DNA from: Kineosporia babensis
Lineage (GTDB): Bacteria > Actinomycetota > Actinomycetes > Actinomycetales > Kineosporiaceae
NCBI RefSeq assembly: GCF_021129305.1
Contig: NZ_JAJOMB010000038.1
Coordinates: forward strand, 1 to 50,519
Reading direction: 5' to 3'
DNA: 50,519 nucleotides
A model generated the notes under the pieces. The model was given only the letters and a program-made list of their open reading frames with translations, was not told the origin of the DNA and ran no database searches. A program made the translations under genes and the position numbers. Shown piece after piece: positions 41,169-49,826 of the stretch; the stretch's first letter is position 1, and every line of letters starts with the position of its first letter.

Positions 41169-41744
41169 TCAGAAGGTGTCGTTGACGGTGACCCGGTCGA
41201 AACCCTTCACCCAGTCGTCTCCCGAGAGGCAGCTCAGGGTCACGGTGGTGCCGACGTCGATGGGGTCGGAGGTGCAGCTGGTCGTGGCGACGACCTCGGT
41301 GCCCTTCCAGAACTTGATGTCGATGAGGGCCGAGTCCTTGTCCTCGCGGTTGTTGGTCACCCGGAGCTTGCGGACGTCGACGCTCCCGAGGACGTCCTCG
41401 CTCGCCTTCCAGCCCTTCTTGTACTCGAAACCGGCCACCTCGAAAGGCTTCCCGATCTCGATCTCCAGCGGGTTGTCAGGGCCGCCGGGCTGGGCGTCCT
41501 CCTCCTCGACTGCGGTGACGGCCTCGTCGACGGCGTTGCCGGCAACCAGGACGAGGGCAGCACACGAGCCGAGGCCACCGAGGACAAACAGCGCGGTCAG
41601 GGCGAGGAGAGTGTTGCGGAGCTTGTGGGACTTCTTCGGGGGCTGCTGCTGGTACTGCGGCCCGCCGTAGTACTGCGGGGCGGGGCCGGACTCGTACTGG
41701 CCGGGGTTGGTGTGGCGGGGGGCGTTCTGCCATTCGTTGCTCAT
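41169..41744 (-). CDS. Membrane protein with Pro/Gln/Tyr-rich N-terminus and exported domain
   Basis: The protein is 191 aa from ATG 41744. Residues 1-42 are Pro/Gln/Tyr-rich (SGPAPQYYGGPQYQQQPPKK), probably cytosolic. One membrane helix, LLALTALFVLGGLGSCAALVLV, lies at about 46-68, followed by an acidic linker and a roughly 100-residue exported beta-type domain (PLEIEIGKPFEVAGFEYKKG, KLRVTNNREDKDSALIDIKFW) containing two Cys that could form a disulphide. This is a widespread actinobacterial architecture (FxLYD/DUF4352-like) of unknown function. A GCAACCCGGTTGC inverted repeat lies 47 bp before the start codon, in promoter position. It precedes the SMC operon but is separated by 119 bp. Confidence 0.6.
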   Translation of the reverse strand: MSNEWQNAPRHTNPGQYESGPAPQYYGGPQYQQQPPKKSHKLRNTLLALTALFVLGGLGSCAALVLVAGNAVDEAVTAVEEEDAQPGGPDNPLEIEIGKPFEVAGFEYKKGWKASEDVLGSVDVRKLRVTNNREDKDSALIDIKFWKGTEVVATTSCTSDPIDVGTTVTLSCLSGDDWVKGFDRVTVNDTF

Positions 41745-41790
41745 GGGTCCAGATTGAGGGAGCGACTCTGACGGAACATCATTCAGCGCT

Positions 41791-41803
41791 GCAACCCGGT
41801 TGC
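41791..41803. repeat. GCAACCCGGTTGC inverted repeat, copy 1
   Basis: Perfect 6-bp arms around one C; preceded by GCT and followed by GAC, as in copy 2. 47 bp upstream of the 41744 start codon. Confidence 0.5.
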
Positions 41804-41834
41804 GACCTGAACGCGCTTCGTTCGAGAGTGCTGC

Positions 41835-41954
41835 TCACCCCACCACTCCGCTGAGCACGGCGTCGTCCTGACACATCAGCATGGTGTCGACCCCCTCGTC
41901 GAGCCCGGCCAACGCGGCGGAGATGTCGTTCAGCTTCTGCTGAACCGCGGCCTG
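41835..41954 (-). pseudogene. Partial duplicate of the 410-aa gene (40 codons)
   Basis: Directly downstream of the stop of the 41959 gene, a minus-strand segment encodes QAAVQQKLNDISAALAGLDE, then GVDTMLMCQDDAVLSGVVG and a stop. It matches residues 132-170 of that gene at 26 of 39 positions. Both the region before and the C-terminal 240 residues are missing, so this is the remnant of a diverged tandem copy. Confidence 0.75.
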
Positions 41955-41958
41955 TGGG

Positions 41959-43191
41959 CTACGTCGCAGTTCCCTCTCCATCGCCAGAAGTCTTCTGGAC
42001 GAGGAGAGCGGCTACTCCCAGGGCCCCGGCGATGGGTCCGTAGTCTTTCGCCGCCTGAACGGTCTGGGCGCTGAGCCGGGCTGCCCGACCCAGCTCCCGG
42101 GTTTCCCAGGAACGTTCCTCCACAGTGAACTGGAGGAGCTGGCAGAACTGGTCCAGCTCCGCGGCCAGTCGGTTCGCCGATTCGATGACCACCAGAGATC
42201 GTGTCCGGTCCAGGATCATCCAGGCGTTCGCCTTCTGTCGGGCGGTGTTCACGTTCTCGAAGGACTTGGAGATGTTCTCCGCGAGGGCAGCCTCCCGTTC
42301 CGTCTGGTGCTCGGCAATCGCTCGACGGCATCCCTCGACGTGTTCCGGAGCCTCGGCGAGGGCGCGCTCGAGCCGGAGTAGGAAGAACTTGTGATCCATT
42401 TCGGCACAGCGAATCAGGACTGCAAGCCAGTTGCGAAGCGCTTTTTCCTCGGCTTCAAGCTCCTTGGTCAACTGCTTCGCCGTGCCGAAGCCTGACCACC
42501 CGATGGAGCTGGCTCCAGCGGCCTTCGCCCAGCGTTCGGTGCACTCGTGGATCCGGGACTGCGCGATGGCCCGGCCGGCCTCCACCTTCTGCAGCGACTG
42601 ACTGACCGTGGCCCAGGCGCTGTCGCTCACCTTGAGGCTCTCATTCCGGATCCGCGTCTCCAGGTCGAGAGCGGCTCCGACACCGATCAGATCGCTGAGC
42701 ACCGCATCGTCCTGGCGCTTCAGGATGGTGTCGACCTTCTCATCGAGCCTGGCCAGCGCGGCGGCGATCTCCTTCAGCTGCTGCTGGGAGGCGGCCTGAT
42801 CCATCATCCCCGAGATCCCGCCCAGAACAGCAGGGTTGGTGAGGAGCGAGCCGACGTCGGTCTGGACCTTGATCCAGCTGGCGATATCGCCCGGGCTGCC
42901 GATCATCGCCCAGCTCACTCCCGGCGTGTCGGTCTTGATCAGACCGAATTTCGCAATCCGCTCGGCGGTCTCGGCATCGATCTTCAGATAGCGCCCGGAA
43001 TTGGCCGAGATCTCTGCCATCCCCTGGATGACGGTGGACCCGTGGCCGAGCAGGTCGCCGAGTCTGGAGAGCCCGAGATCGACCGACTTGGCGAGTAACC
43101 CGGCCTCGCGAAGGAGCCGATCAACTACAGATGGCGGCCCGACGACCGCAAGGCCCTCGCCATCGTTGATGCGCTCAAGTTCGTCGCTCAT
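41959..43191 (-). CDS. Hypothetical coiled-coil protein with hydrophobic C-terminal segment (410 aa)
   Basis: ATG 43191 with GGGAG at five bases. Not recognised. Visible features: an N-terminal region with VVDRLLREAGLLAKSVDLGL, a probable coiled coil with a KEIAAALARLDEKVDTILKR heptad pattern (about 140-160), a long helical middle rich in Glu/Ala/Arg, and a C-terminal hydrophobic stretch YGPIAGALGVAALLVQ (about 385-400). The hydrophobic end after long helices could insert into or rest on a membrane, as in some pore-forming or abortive-infection effectors, but that is speculation. It lies 36 bp downstream of the 267-aa gene and is probably co-transcribed with it. A diverged partial copy follows. 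Confidence 0.6.
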   Translation of the reverse strand: MSDELERINDGEGLAVVGPPSVVDRLLREAGLLAKSVDLGLSRLGDLLGHGSTVIQGMAEISANSGRYLKIDAETAERIAKFGLIKTDTPGVSWAMIGSPGDIASWIKVQTDVGSLLTNPAVLGGISGMMDQAASQQQLKEIAAALARLDEKVDTILKRQDDAVLSDLIGVGAALDLETRIRNESLKVSDSAWATVSQSLQKVEAGRAIAQSRIHECTERWAKAAGASSIGWSGFGTAKQLTKELEAEEKALRNWLAVLIRCAEMDHKFFLLRLERALAEAPEHVEGCRRAIAEHQTEREAALAENISKSFENVNTARQKANAWMILDRTRSLVVIESANRLAAELDQFCQLLQFTVEERSWETRELGRAARLSAQTVQAAKDYGPIAGALGVAALLVQKTSGDGEGTAT

Positions 43192-43227
43192 GAGATCTCC
43201 CGTCGATGAGGCTGGATCCGACCTGGA

Positions 43228-44031
43228 TCATTTGCCTGCGGCCAGGATCTGGCCCCGGTAATGAAGGATGTTAACGGGCTCGGTACCGAGAGTTGCTGTG
43301 ACAACGCAGCTGTCTTTCGGCCTGCTGGAGGTGGTTACGAGACCCAGCCGAGCGGTGCGCCCGTTCGGTGGTGCACCGATCGGACCACGAACGGTAGGCC
43401 GGCCGTTGATTTCTGCCTCGTGGAATTCGCCTCGGTTGGAGCCGGCCCACTGTCCGTTGAGCAGCCCGCTGAGTTCCCGGCCAACTGCAGCACCGGTTGC
43501 ATACCGGATGCCCTCAACATCACACTGCGAGTGGAATCGCATGTGCATCGGGTGAGCGAAAACGGATACCGCGTAGGCGAACGCTGAAAAGGGCATCTGA
43601 AAGAGGAAGGACCGCAGCCCGTCGGTCGGGACAGCGATCACGCTGGTTGTGCCCTCGGTCCATGACTGCACCACTTCCAGGTGCCCATCGCTCAGCGGTG
43701 GTGGGCACTCGATCAGGGCGTCCATGAACTTCGTCGTTATCAGTTCTTCGGCGCGGATCTCGAGGAGGTCGCTCTCCCATAAGGCAGCCTGGACGCCCTC
43801 GGGAAAGGCGTTCTGCCAGGCGCGGTGAGCCCGTCTGAGCTCACGGTCGAACAGTTGCAGGAATCGTGCCGTGCGGTTGATGTCCGGCCAGGGCGACTCG
43901 AGGATGAACCAGGCATCGGTGCCCTGCGCGTCGGGAGCGAGGTTGCAGTCGGTTTCGACGAGACCGTGCCACGCGGCCGAACGGACGAAGAACGCGGTGG
44001 CCTGCTGATCCGTGACTTCCTGCAGCGTCAT
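43228..44031 (-). CDS. Hypothetical protein (267 aa)
   Basis: ATG 44031; the nearest ribosome-binding-like AAAGG is 11 bases upstream. Not recognised. The protein is mixed alpha/beta with no membrane helix: FVRSAAWHGLVETDCNLAPD, then RFLQLFDRELRRAHRAWQNAF, then a beta-rich second half (RLGLVTTSSRPKDSCVVTAT, LGTEPVNILHYRG). It is followed by the 410-aa gene after 36 bp, forming a likely two-gene operon. A GCAACCCGGTTGC repeat stands 94 bp before its start. Context (beside a helicase-nuclease and an SMC-like ATPase) suggests an accessory or defence function. Confidence 0.55.
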   Translation of the reverse strand: MTLQEVTDQQATAFFVRSAAWHGLVETDCNLAPDAQGTDAWFILESPWPDINRTARFLQLFDRELRRAHRAWQNAFPEGVQAALWESDLLEIRAEELITTKFMDALIECPPPLSDGHLEVVQSWTEGTTSVIAVPTDGLRSFLFQMPFSAFAYAVSVFAHPMHMRFHSQCDVEGIRYATGAAVGRELSGLLNGQWAGSNRGEFHEAEINGRPTVRGPIGAPPNGRTARLGLVTTSSRPKDSCVVTATLGTEPVNILHYRGQILAAGK

Positions 44032-44124
44032 GAGAACGGGAACCTTTCGGTGGGGTGCTTCATCGGCTCACGGCGAGGCGGTCGTTACCTCTTGACTCGC
44101 TCGCCGGCCGAACTATTCGGTGCT

Positions 44125-44137
44125 GCAACCCGGTTGC
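44125..44137. repeat. GCAACCCGGTTGC inverted repeat, copy 2
   Basis: Identical to copy 1 over GCTGCAACCCGGTTGCGAC. Between the 267-aa gene start (44031) and the helicase gene stop (44165). Confidence 0.5.
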
Positions 44138-44164
44138 GACGGGCTGGTCGCCTCGTGCGGGCGG

Positions 44165-47100
44165 TCAGCGCTCCGGGGCAACGCCAGGGGCGAGCGGTTC
44201 GGTTGGGGCGATGGGGGAAATGCCCAGTCGGTCGAGGCGCGTGACCAGAGCGGCGAACGCTTCATCGGGGGAGCGATAGTAGGTAGAGGCGAGTACACGC
44301 CAGAACTTCCAGCCCAGACGCTCCAGCACCCGCTGGCGGCGCAGGTCGTCGTCCCACTGCTCGATGCCGTGGAACCGGTCGCCGTCGCACTCGACTGCGA
44401 GCCGGTCCTTCTCGCCATGGACCACCATGTCGATGCGGTAGTTGCCCACCGGGTGCTGGACCGTGACCTTGTAGCCGTGGGCCAGCAACTGGTCCAGCAC
44501 ATCGCGCTCGAAGCCGGAGTCGCATCGCTCCCGCAGGTCCTGGGCCTCCCGCCGAACGTCACGGTAGGTGCGCGCATAGTCGATGAGAGAACGCCGCTGG
44601 TCCTCGGCGTTCAGCGTGCCTGGATCGACGGTGTGGAAGATCCAGAGCTGGTCGCGGGCCCGTGATGCAGCGACGTTGATGGCCTGCTTGTCACGTTTCT
44701 GCACCGCGGCGTAGCTGCTGTTGTCGGTGACAACGCTGGCGAAGATGACGTCTCGCTCGTCACCCTGGAAGGCTGCAGCGTCGCCGACCCGGAGCTTCAG
44801 TTCGGCAAAGCGCTCCAGCCCGAGGTGCTCCTTGAGCTGGTTCTCGATCTCTTTCCGCTGTCCGCAGTTGAGCAGCACGACAACCCCGAAAGTGAGCCCC
44901 TTGTAGGCCGGGTCATCGGCGCAGGTGACCAGTTGCTGCACCAGGGCTGTGGCTTCCGGCCGGTTGATCCGAGTGGCCGGCGAACCGATACACGCTCCGT
45001 CAGGAACCTGGACCGCACGTAGCGCCGGTCCGATGTCCGTGCGGGTCTGTTCGCGCAGCGGCAGAATCCGGTTGTCGTAGAACCGGTTGCTGAAGTCGAT
45101 GATCTCCGGAACGCAACGGAAGTGCTCGCGCAGCATGACCACGTCGCCGTAGGCGCGCTCGGCTATGCCGTAAAGGCTTTCGTCGACTGTCAGCAGTTCC
45201 TTCTGCGGGACGCCGGCGAGGTGCGCCTGCTGAAGACCGATGATCCGTTCGCGCAGCACGCCCACGCCGGGCGGGCTGGTCTGCTTGTCGTCGCCGACCA
45301 CCACGACCTTCTTGCCCAGTGCGAGCACCCCCACCGACAGGAGGTCGCACTGGCTGGACTCGTCGACGATGACCACGTCGAAAAGGTCGCTGCGGCGGGG
45401 ATCGAAGTTGTCCAGTACCCGGTGGATCGGCATGATCCATACCGGAACGGCACCCATCGCCTCGGGCATCTGCTCACGGGCGGTCTGCTGCCAGTGCGGT
45501 GCGGTCTTGCCGGTGCCCTTGCCGACCTTGCCCAGCGCGCTGAGCCAGGCCTTCAGGGCACGGCGCTGCCCATCGCGAAGGTTGTGCTTAAGACCGATCT
45601 CGGCTGATCGACGGGCCATGTCGATCACCGTGGAAGCCAGTTCCTGGCGGAGTTCCTCGCTACGTCGCTGCCAGTGCTCCAGAGCACCCTTCGTGCGCAG
45701 ATCCTGGAGCCAGGTTTCGGCCTGGGCCCAGTGCCAGGCGTCCGGCCAGCGCTCGGGTGCCAGAACATGGGTTCGGGCGACGAGGCGCTCGGCCCATCCG
45801 GGGGCGATCGGGGTGAGGCAGCCCAGGAGGTGGTCGTACTGGTCCAGATCCGGGAGAAGGTTGTTGAGACGAGCGTTCTCGTTCAGCGCGGTGTCCCAGT
45901 CGTCCCAGGAGCGCTGCAGGAAGGCCGTATACAACTGATCCCAAATGGGAGACGCCGTGGTGCCCTGACGCTCAAGGTCCAGTTGGTCACGGCGAGATTC
46001 GAGAGCAGCGGTCAACGCGCGCTCCTGGCGACGCTCCGCAGCCGCGCGGAGAAGTCGTTGTGCGTTGGAAAGGGCCTGGCTGTCCAGGATGCTACCGAGC
46101 GCCGGGAGTGCCCGGCGTAACTGATTCACAACCGCCTGCTGGTCGGTTTCTTCCCATGTGAGAGCGTCTTTGAGCTGCTGGGCAAGTTGACCGACGGTTG
46201 ACGTGAAGGTGCCGCCGGTCGCCGGGACAGGCAGACCGCACTCGTCGGCCAGGTGCTCCAGGTACTTCACGGTGGAGGTGGTCTCGCTGCGCAAGTCGAT
46301 CCAGGAGCGCACGAGGTTGAGTTCCTTGAGGCTCCGGATCTCGCCACCGTCGATCCTGGTCTTCGCATGGAAGTCCCGCAGGCCACCTCCGGAGAATCGG
46401 GGGACGCCCTTGTTCTTGGCGAACCGCTTCTCCAGCTGGTCCAGAAGATCATGATGCGTGCGCACGTCACCATCGGGAACGTCGAACGTGTTGCGGACCG
46501 TTTCCTTTCGCAGCCCGATGAGCCGGGAGGCGCGGGCCCGCAACTGCTCGGCCTGCTCAGCCCAGTACTCCTGTAGATCGGGTGAGCTCCTCACCTTCGA
46601 GCGGATGCCCAGAAGCCATGTCTCCTCCAGCTTGCCCACTCGATCGGCTTCGGTGGTGGCGACCTCGGCCAGCGCTGTCAGTTCGACCTCGCCGAGGAGA
46701 TCGATACCGTCGAAGTCGACGCCTTCGGCCTCCAGATCAGCCAGCTTGTCCCGCACCCGGTCCAGCTTCTCGTGATCCTGGCGCAACTCCGAGCCGACCG
46801 GAAGAAGCCCGGGCTTGGGCCGGTCCTGACGCAGGGCGCGAAGATCGCTGGTAGCCAGATCTCGACAGAGACGGTGCAGTTCGATGCACTCGGCCGGGGA
46901 GAAGGGAAGGCTCACGTCGGCCGGGACGCGGTCCGGAACCACGCCCAGCACATCGGCCTGTCCATGCACCCAGCGGGCCACCTCACCGGCCTTGGCCGGA
47001 CCGTTGGGCAGCGGAAACTCGCTCTGCTCGGAACGCATCGCCTCAACCGACTTCAGGTCCGTCTGGCGGATCTTGATCCGCAAGTCCTCCACCTGCGTCT

Positions 47101-48577
47101 TCAGTTCGGCGATCTTCTTGGTCTCGCGGTCCACGTCGAGCCGGCTGACGATGCTGCTCATCGCCTGGACCGCCGAGTGCACCTGGTCGATCGCCTCGGG
47201 CGAAGAGCCCAGCATCGCCACGCTGAGATCCCGCAGCTCCTCCGGGATCTTGTCCCTGAGAACCTCGAGCGCCTGCTCCTTCTGCGCGGTGACCAGAACC
47301 CGCTTGCCGTGGGCGACCAGATGGCTGACCAGGTTCGCGATCGTGTGAGTCTTTCCGGTGCCGGGTGGGCCCTGCACCGTGACCCCAGGACTGCGACCCA
47401 GCTGCCGGATGATGCGGTCCTGATCGTCGTTGGAGGGCAGCGGAAGCAGCGGGAAGTCCGCCACAGCCGTCCATTCGGCCGTGTTCTGGTTGCCGTAACC
47501 GGTAGACCCGGCCTCCCTATCGGCCGTGATGGTCTCCTCGTCCGCCACGATGGCGGCCACGCCCTCCGGAATGAAGCCCTTCTCGTCGATGAGATCGGCG
47601 AGCTCCTGGTAGAAGCGTTCCTGCCGAAGAGCCCGCTTGCGCGAGTACAGCACCCAGGTCGGAGTGAGCACCGGATGCCGGTTCGGCTGCACGACCTCAC
47701 CGGACTCGTTCAGTTTCGCGTCCAGACCCAGAGGCGCCAGAACGCTGCTGTTGATGCTGTTCAGGGAGTCGGCGAGCCACGGGTCCAAAGGGTTGGCGCG
47801 CAGTCTTTCGCGCAAGGCGGTCAGCTCGGCGATGGCGGGGATGCCCAGGCCCTCGAGAGCGTCAAGCTCAAGTTCGCTGCCGCGTTCGGGCAGCACCCGC
47901 AGGGTGCCGTCCCTGCTGTCGCTCTCGATCGTCATCCGGGTGGTGACCACCGGGGAGAAGATCGTCTGCTCGCCGACCTGCCAACCCAGGATGCTGTGAC
48001 CCCAGGTCAGCTCGTGCGTTGCCTGGTCCTCCTTGAGCCGCAGGCTCAGATCGAACAGGTGGGAGTACAGTGCGCGGGCAGCACGAGCGGGCGGAATGCT
48101 CTCGGCCCACGGCTTCCAGACCTGTTCGGTCCAGGTCTCGAGCTGCTCCTGACGTTCCCTCCACGCCTCGTGCAGTTGCTGCTGTGCCTGCCATGCCTCC
48201 AACTGCTCCGGCTCGGCGTCCTCCGACGGTTCCGGCCCGACCAGGGGTTCCGGGGCCCGCTGACTCGGGCCTTCGTCCAGGTCATCGAGTGAGACTGCGT
48301 CGACGTGATCGGTCAACTGCCTGGGCAACGCCGGCCGCGCGGGCTCGCTGACCTTCCTGACTGTCAGCCAGGCATCGCGCCCCTGGGCCGGGCCCAGCGT
48401 GACAGCGTGATGAACTGGGACGACGTCCGGCCAGAGCGGGGTGCCGGCGGCGGCCTGACGCAGATCCCGCTCAGCCTTCGTCTTGAGCTCGCGAGCGACG
48501 GAGCCCAGGTAGTCCAGGAAACGCCTGGTGCGGTCGAGCACGACATCCTGTTCGGCGCTGCGTTGCCGGTCGGGCAC
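44165..48577 (-). CDS. SF1 helicase fused to a PD-(D/E)xK nuclease domain
   Basis: The protein is 1470 aa from GTG 48577, with GAGGA seven bases before; a longer open frame to 48694 has no start signal. After a roughly 390-residue N-terminal region come the AAA_11/12-type helicase motifs: Walker A VQGPPGTGKTHTIANL (about 399-414), Walker B VVIVDESSQCD (about 1065), GDDKQTSPPGV, LREHFRCVPEI, AAFQGDERDVIF and NVAASRARDQLW. A roughly 600-residue helical insert separates I and II. The C-terminal about 115 residues form a DUF559/Vsr-like (REase_MTES_1575-type) nuclease: SGFERDVLDQLL, YRIDMVV, LAVECDGDRFHG. The catalytic E, D and ExD positions are intact. Similar single-protein helicase-nucleases are known as phage-defence genes; both activities look complete here. 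Confidence 0.85.
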   Translation of the reverse strand: MPDRQRSAEQDVVLDRTRRFLDYLGSVARELKTKAERDLRQAAAGTPLWPDVVPVHHAVTLGPAQGRDAWLTVRKVSEPARPALPRQLTDHVDAVSLDDLDEGPSQRAPEPLVGPEPSEDAEPEQLEAWQAQQQLHEAWRERQEQLETWTEQVWKPWAESIPPARAARALYSHLFDLSLRLKEDQATHELTWGHSILGWQVGEQTIFSPVVTTRMTIESDSRDGTLRVLPERGSELELDALEGLGIPAIAELTALRERLRANPLDPWLADSLNSINSSVLAPLGLDAKLNESGEVVQPNRHPVLTPTWVLYSRKRALRQERFYQELADLIDEKGFIPEGVAAIVADEETITADREAGSTGYGNQNTAEWTAVADFPLLPLPSNDDQDRIIRQLGRSPGVTVQGPPGTGKTHTIANLVSHLVAHGKRVLVTAQKEQALEVLRDKIPEELRDLSVAMLGSSPEAIDQVHSAVQAMSSIVSRLDVDRETKKIAELKTQVEDLRIKIRQTDLKSVEAMRSEQSEFPLPNGPAKAGEVARWVHGQADVLGVVPDRVPADVSLPFSPAECIELHRLCRDLATSDLRALRQDRPKPGLLPVGSELRQDHEKLDRVRDKLADLEAEGVDFDGIDLLGEVELTALAEVATTEADRVGKLEETWLLGIRSKVRSSPDLQEYWAEQAEQLRARASRLIGLRKETVRNTFDVPDGDVRTHHDLLDQLEKRFAKNKGVPRFSGGGLRDFHAKTRIDGGEIRSLKELNLVRSWIDLRSETTSTVKYLEHLADECGLPVPATGGTFTSTVGQLAQQLKDALTWEETDQQAVVNQLRRALPALGSILDSQALSNAQRLLRAAAERRQERALTAALESRRDQLDLERQGTTASPIWDQLYTAFLQRSWDDWDTALNENARLNNLLPDLDQYDHLLGCLTPIAPGWAERLVARTHVLAPERWPDAWHWAQAETWLQDLRTKGALEHWQRRSEELRQELASTVIDMARRSAEIGLKHNLRDGQRRALKAWLSALGKVGKGTGKTAPHWQQTAREQMPEAMGAVPVWIMPIHRVLDNFDPRRSDLFDVVIVDESSQCDLLSVGVLALGKKVVVVGDDKQTSPPGVGVLRERIIGLQQAHLAGVPQKELLTVDESLYGIAERAYGDVVMLREHFRCVPEIIDFSNRFYDNRILPLREQTRTDIGPALRAVQVPDGACIGSPATRINRPEATALVQQLVTCADDPAYKGLTFGVVVLLNCGQRKEIENQLKEHLGLERFAELKLRVGDAAAFQGDERDVIFASVVTDNSSYAAVQKRDKQAINVAASRARDQLWIFHTVDPGTLNAEDQRRSLIDYARTYRDVRREAQDLRERCDSGFERDVLDQLLAHGYKVTVQHPVGNYRIDMVVHGEKDRLAVECDGDRFHGIEQWDDDLRRQRVLERLGWKFWRVLASTYYRSPDEAFAALVTRLDRLGISPIAPTEPLAPGVAPER

Positions 48578-48923
48578 CTGTGGATCCTCACCTTCGTGAC
48601 ATGGGTTGGTGTTCGCGTGGGAGCGGGCGTGGCCAAGAACCCGGCAGCCCAGCTCACTGATCAGGATGAGAACACGGCAATACCGGTAAATCACCCGAAC
48701 TGTATCCGGATTCGGTGGTTTTGGAGACTATGATCAGCAGTCCCAGTCGATGACAGCTGTCGTCGAGTCATTGCCCTTCGGGCAACCGGCGGGTCCAAGC
48801 TCCGAGGGTCTTGCGCTCCCCCTTGTTCGCGCCCGCGGTGGTCTCGGTCAGGGGGCACGGTGCCGCTCGATGCTCATGGACCCAGGCTGGTGCCATCAGG
48901 AGGGAGCGACGGCATCGTGAGCT

Positions 48924-48936
48924 GCAACCGGGTTGT
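48924..48936. repeat. GCAACCGGGTTGT inverted repeat, copy 3 (opposite orientation)
   Basis: Reverse complement ACAACCCGGTTGC matches copies 1 and 2 at 12 of 13 bases. It lies about 350 bp before the helicase start. Confidence 0.45.
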
Positions 48937-49268
48937 ACCTCGTCAGCCGTGCCCACGGCAACGATCGTTCAACGGCCGCCGGGTAGCGTCAGGCCCGGTG
49001 TGATTGGCGCTTCCAGCGCCTCGCTCGAAGAAGCGCGCAGCGGCGATGTCGACCATGTCGCCCTTGGAAAGGTGCTGGCCAGGGCCAGGCGGGCGCACCG
49101 GCCGTGAGTCCTGCACACCGGCGCGCTCGCCCGCGAGCTGGGAGCAGCATCCTGCGGTGCTCTTGCTCGCGATGATGTGTCGGCTAATGGAAGCCTCGGA
49201 TCTCCGACACGGTAATCGTGGAGTGATCGTGCTAATCACGGCCGGAGGCCACCGCGGCGTTCCTCTCC

Positions 49269-49281
49269 GCAACCGGGTTGC
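49269..49281. repeat. GCAACCGGGTTGC inverted repeat, copy 4 (opposite orientation)
   Basis: Exact reverse complement of copies 1 and 2 over 13 bases. It ends three bases before the stop codon of the YbaB-like gene. Confidence 0.5.
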
Positions 49282-49284
49282 GCA

Positions 49285-49698
49285 TCAGAATGCGGCGGAT
49301 GCCCCGTCCCCACCCGAGAAATCGGGAATCTCCCCGCGCATCAGACCAACGAGGCTGTGTCCCGGCCCTCGAGCATCCATGGCGGCCTGTGCCCGCTGGG
49401 TCGCGTCTTCGGTGGCCTTCTGGACAGTGTTTTTCACCGACGCTGCAAGCGCCTCGCTGTCGGTATAGCGGTAGATCCGCGGGTCCAGATCCAGTTCCTG
49501 CAGCAGCCCCTGCAGATTGACCACGGCGCTCACGTAACCGTCAGGGGAGGTGGCGGTACCGCGTACCGCAGCGAGTTCTTGTTGCAGCGCATCGGTGTTC
49601 GACCGCATGGCGTGCCACTGCTCGGTCGCGGCGGCGGCGCGCTCGCGGTAGACGCTCAGATGATCGGGGTTCAGGTCCTCGATGTCCGGCAGTTTCAC
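49285..49698 (-). CDS. YbaB/EbfC-like protein
   Basis: The protein is 137 aa from GTG 49698, with GGAGGAG upstream at five bases. N-terminal helix with VYRERAAAATEQWHAMRSNT, then a YbaB-like core: LAAVRGTATSPDGYVSAVVN, where the DG-Y-V-V strand is typical, and LDPRIYRYTDSEALAASVKN, then TVQKATEDATQRAQAAMD. The C-terminal tail is Gly/Asp-rich. YbaB/EbfC proteins bind DNA as nucleoid-associated factors; actinomycetes also carry diverged forms beside WXG100/ESX substrate genes, as here, where they are probably chaperone- or regulator-like. Divergent from the CpnT-like gene with a 128-bp gap. Confidence 0.65.
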   Translation of the reverse strand: MKLPDIEDLNPDHLSVYRERAAAATEQWHAMRSNTDALQQELAAVRGTATSPDGYVSAVVNLQGLLQELDLDPRIYRYTDSEALAASVKNTVQKATEDATQRAQAAMDARGPGHSLVGLMRGEIPDFSGGDGASAAF

Positions 49699-49826
49699 GC
49701 CCGCTCCTCCACGCCTGTTGCCCAGCCTGTACGTCGTGATCGTCACGACGATCATGCCTTATCGGCCCCGGGACGACCTTGGTAGCGTCCAATCCGATCG
49801 AAATCTGACGGTTTCGTTCGGTGACG

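Larger units (their letters stand above)
48578..49284. other. 707-bp gene-poor spacer
   Basis: No supported gene; the open frames here have no start signals or recognisable products. It holds the helicase leader, a small TTGCCC/GGGCAA hairpin near 48771-48785, and two copies of the 13-bp inverted repeat (48924 and 49269). Confidence 0.4.

Noticed and set aside
46772-48292. 506-codon + strand frame opposite the helicase
   Set aside because: Shadow of the helicase frame; no recognisable product.
41791-49281. GCAACCCGGTTGC repeats as LacI operators like those at 32614-32663
   Set aside because: LacI operators have an even, CG-centred palindrome as at 32648; these are odd-length with a single central base, and half are not in promoter position.
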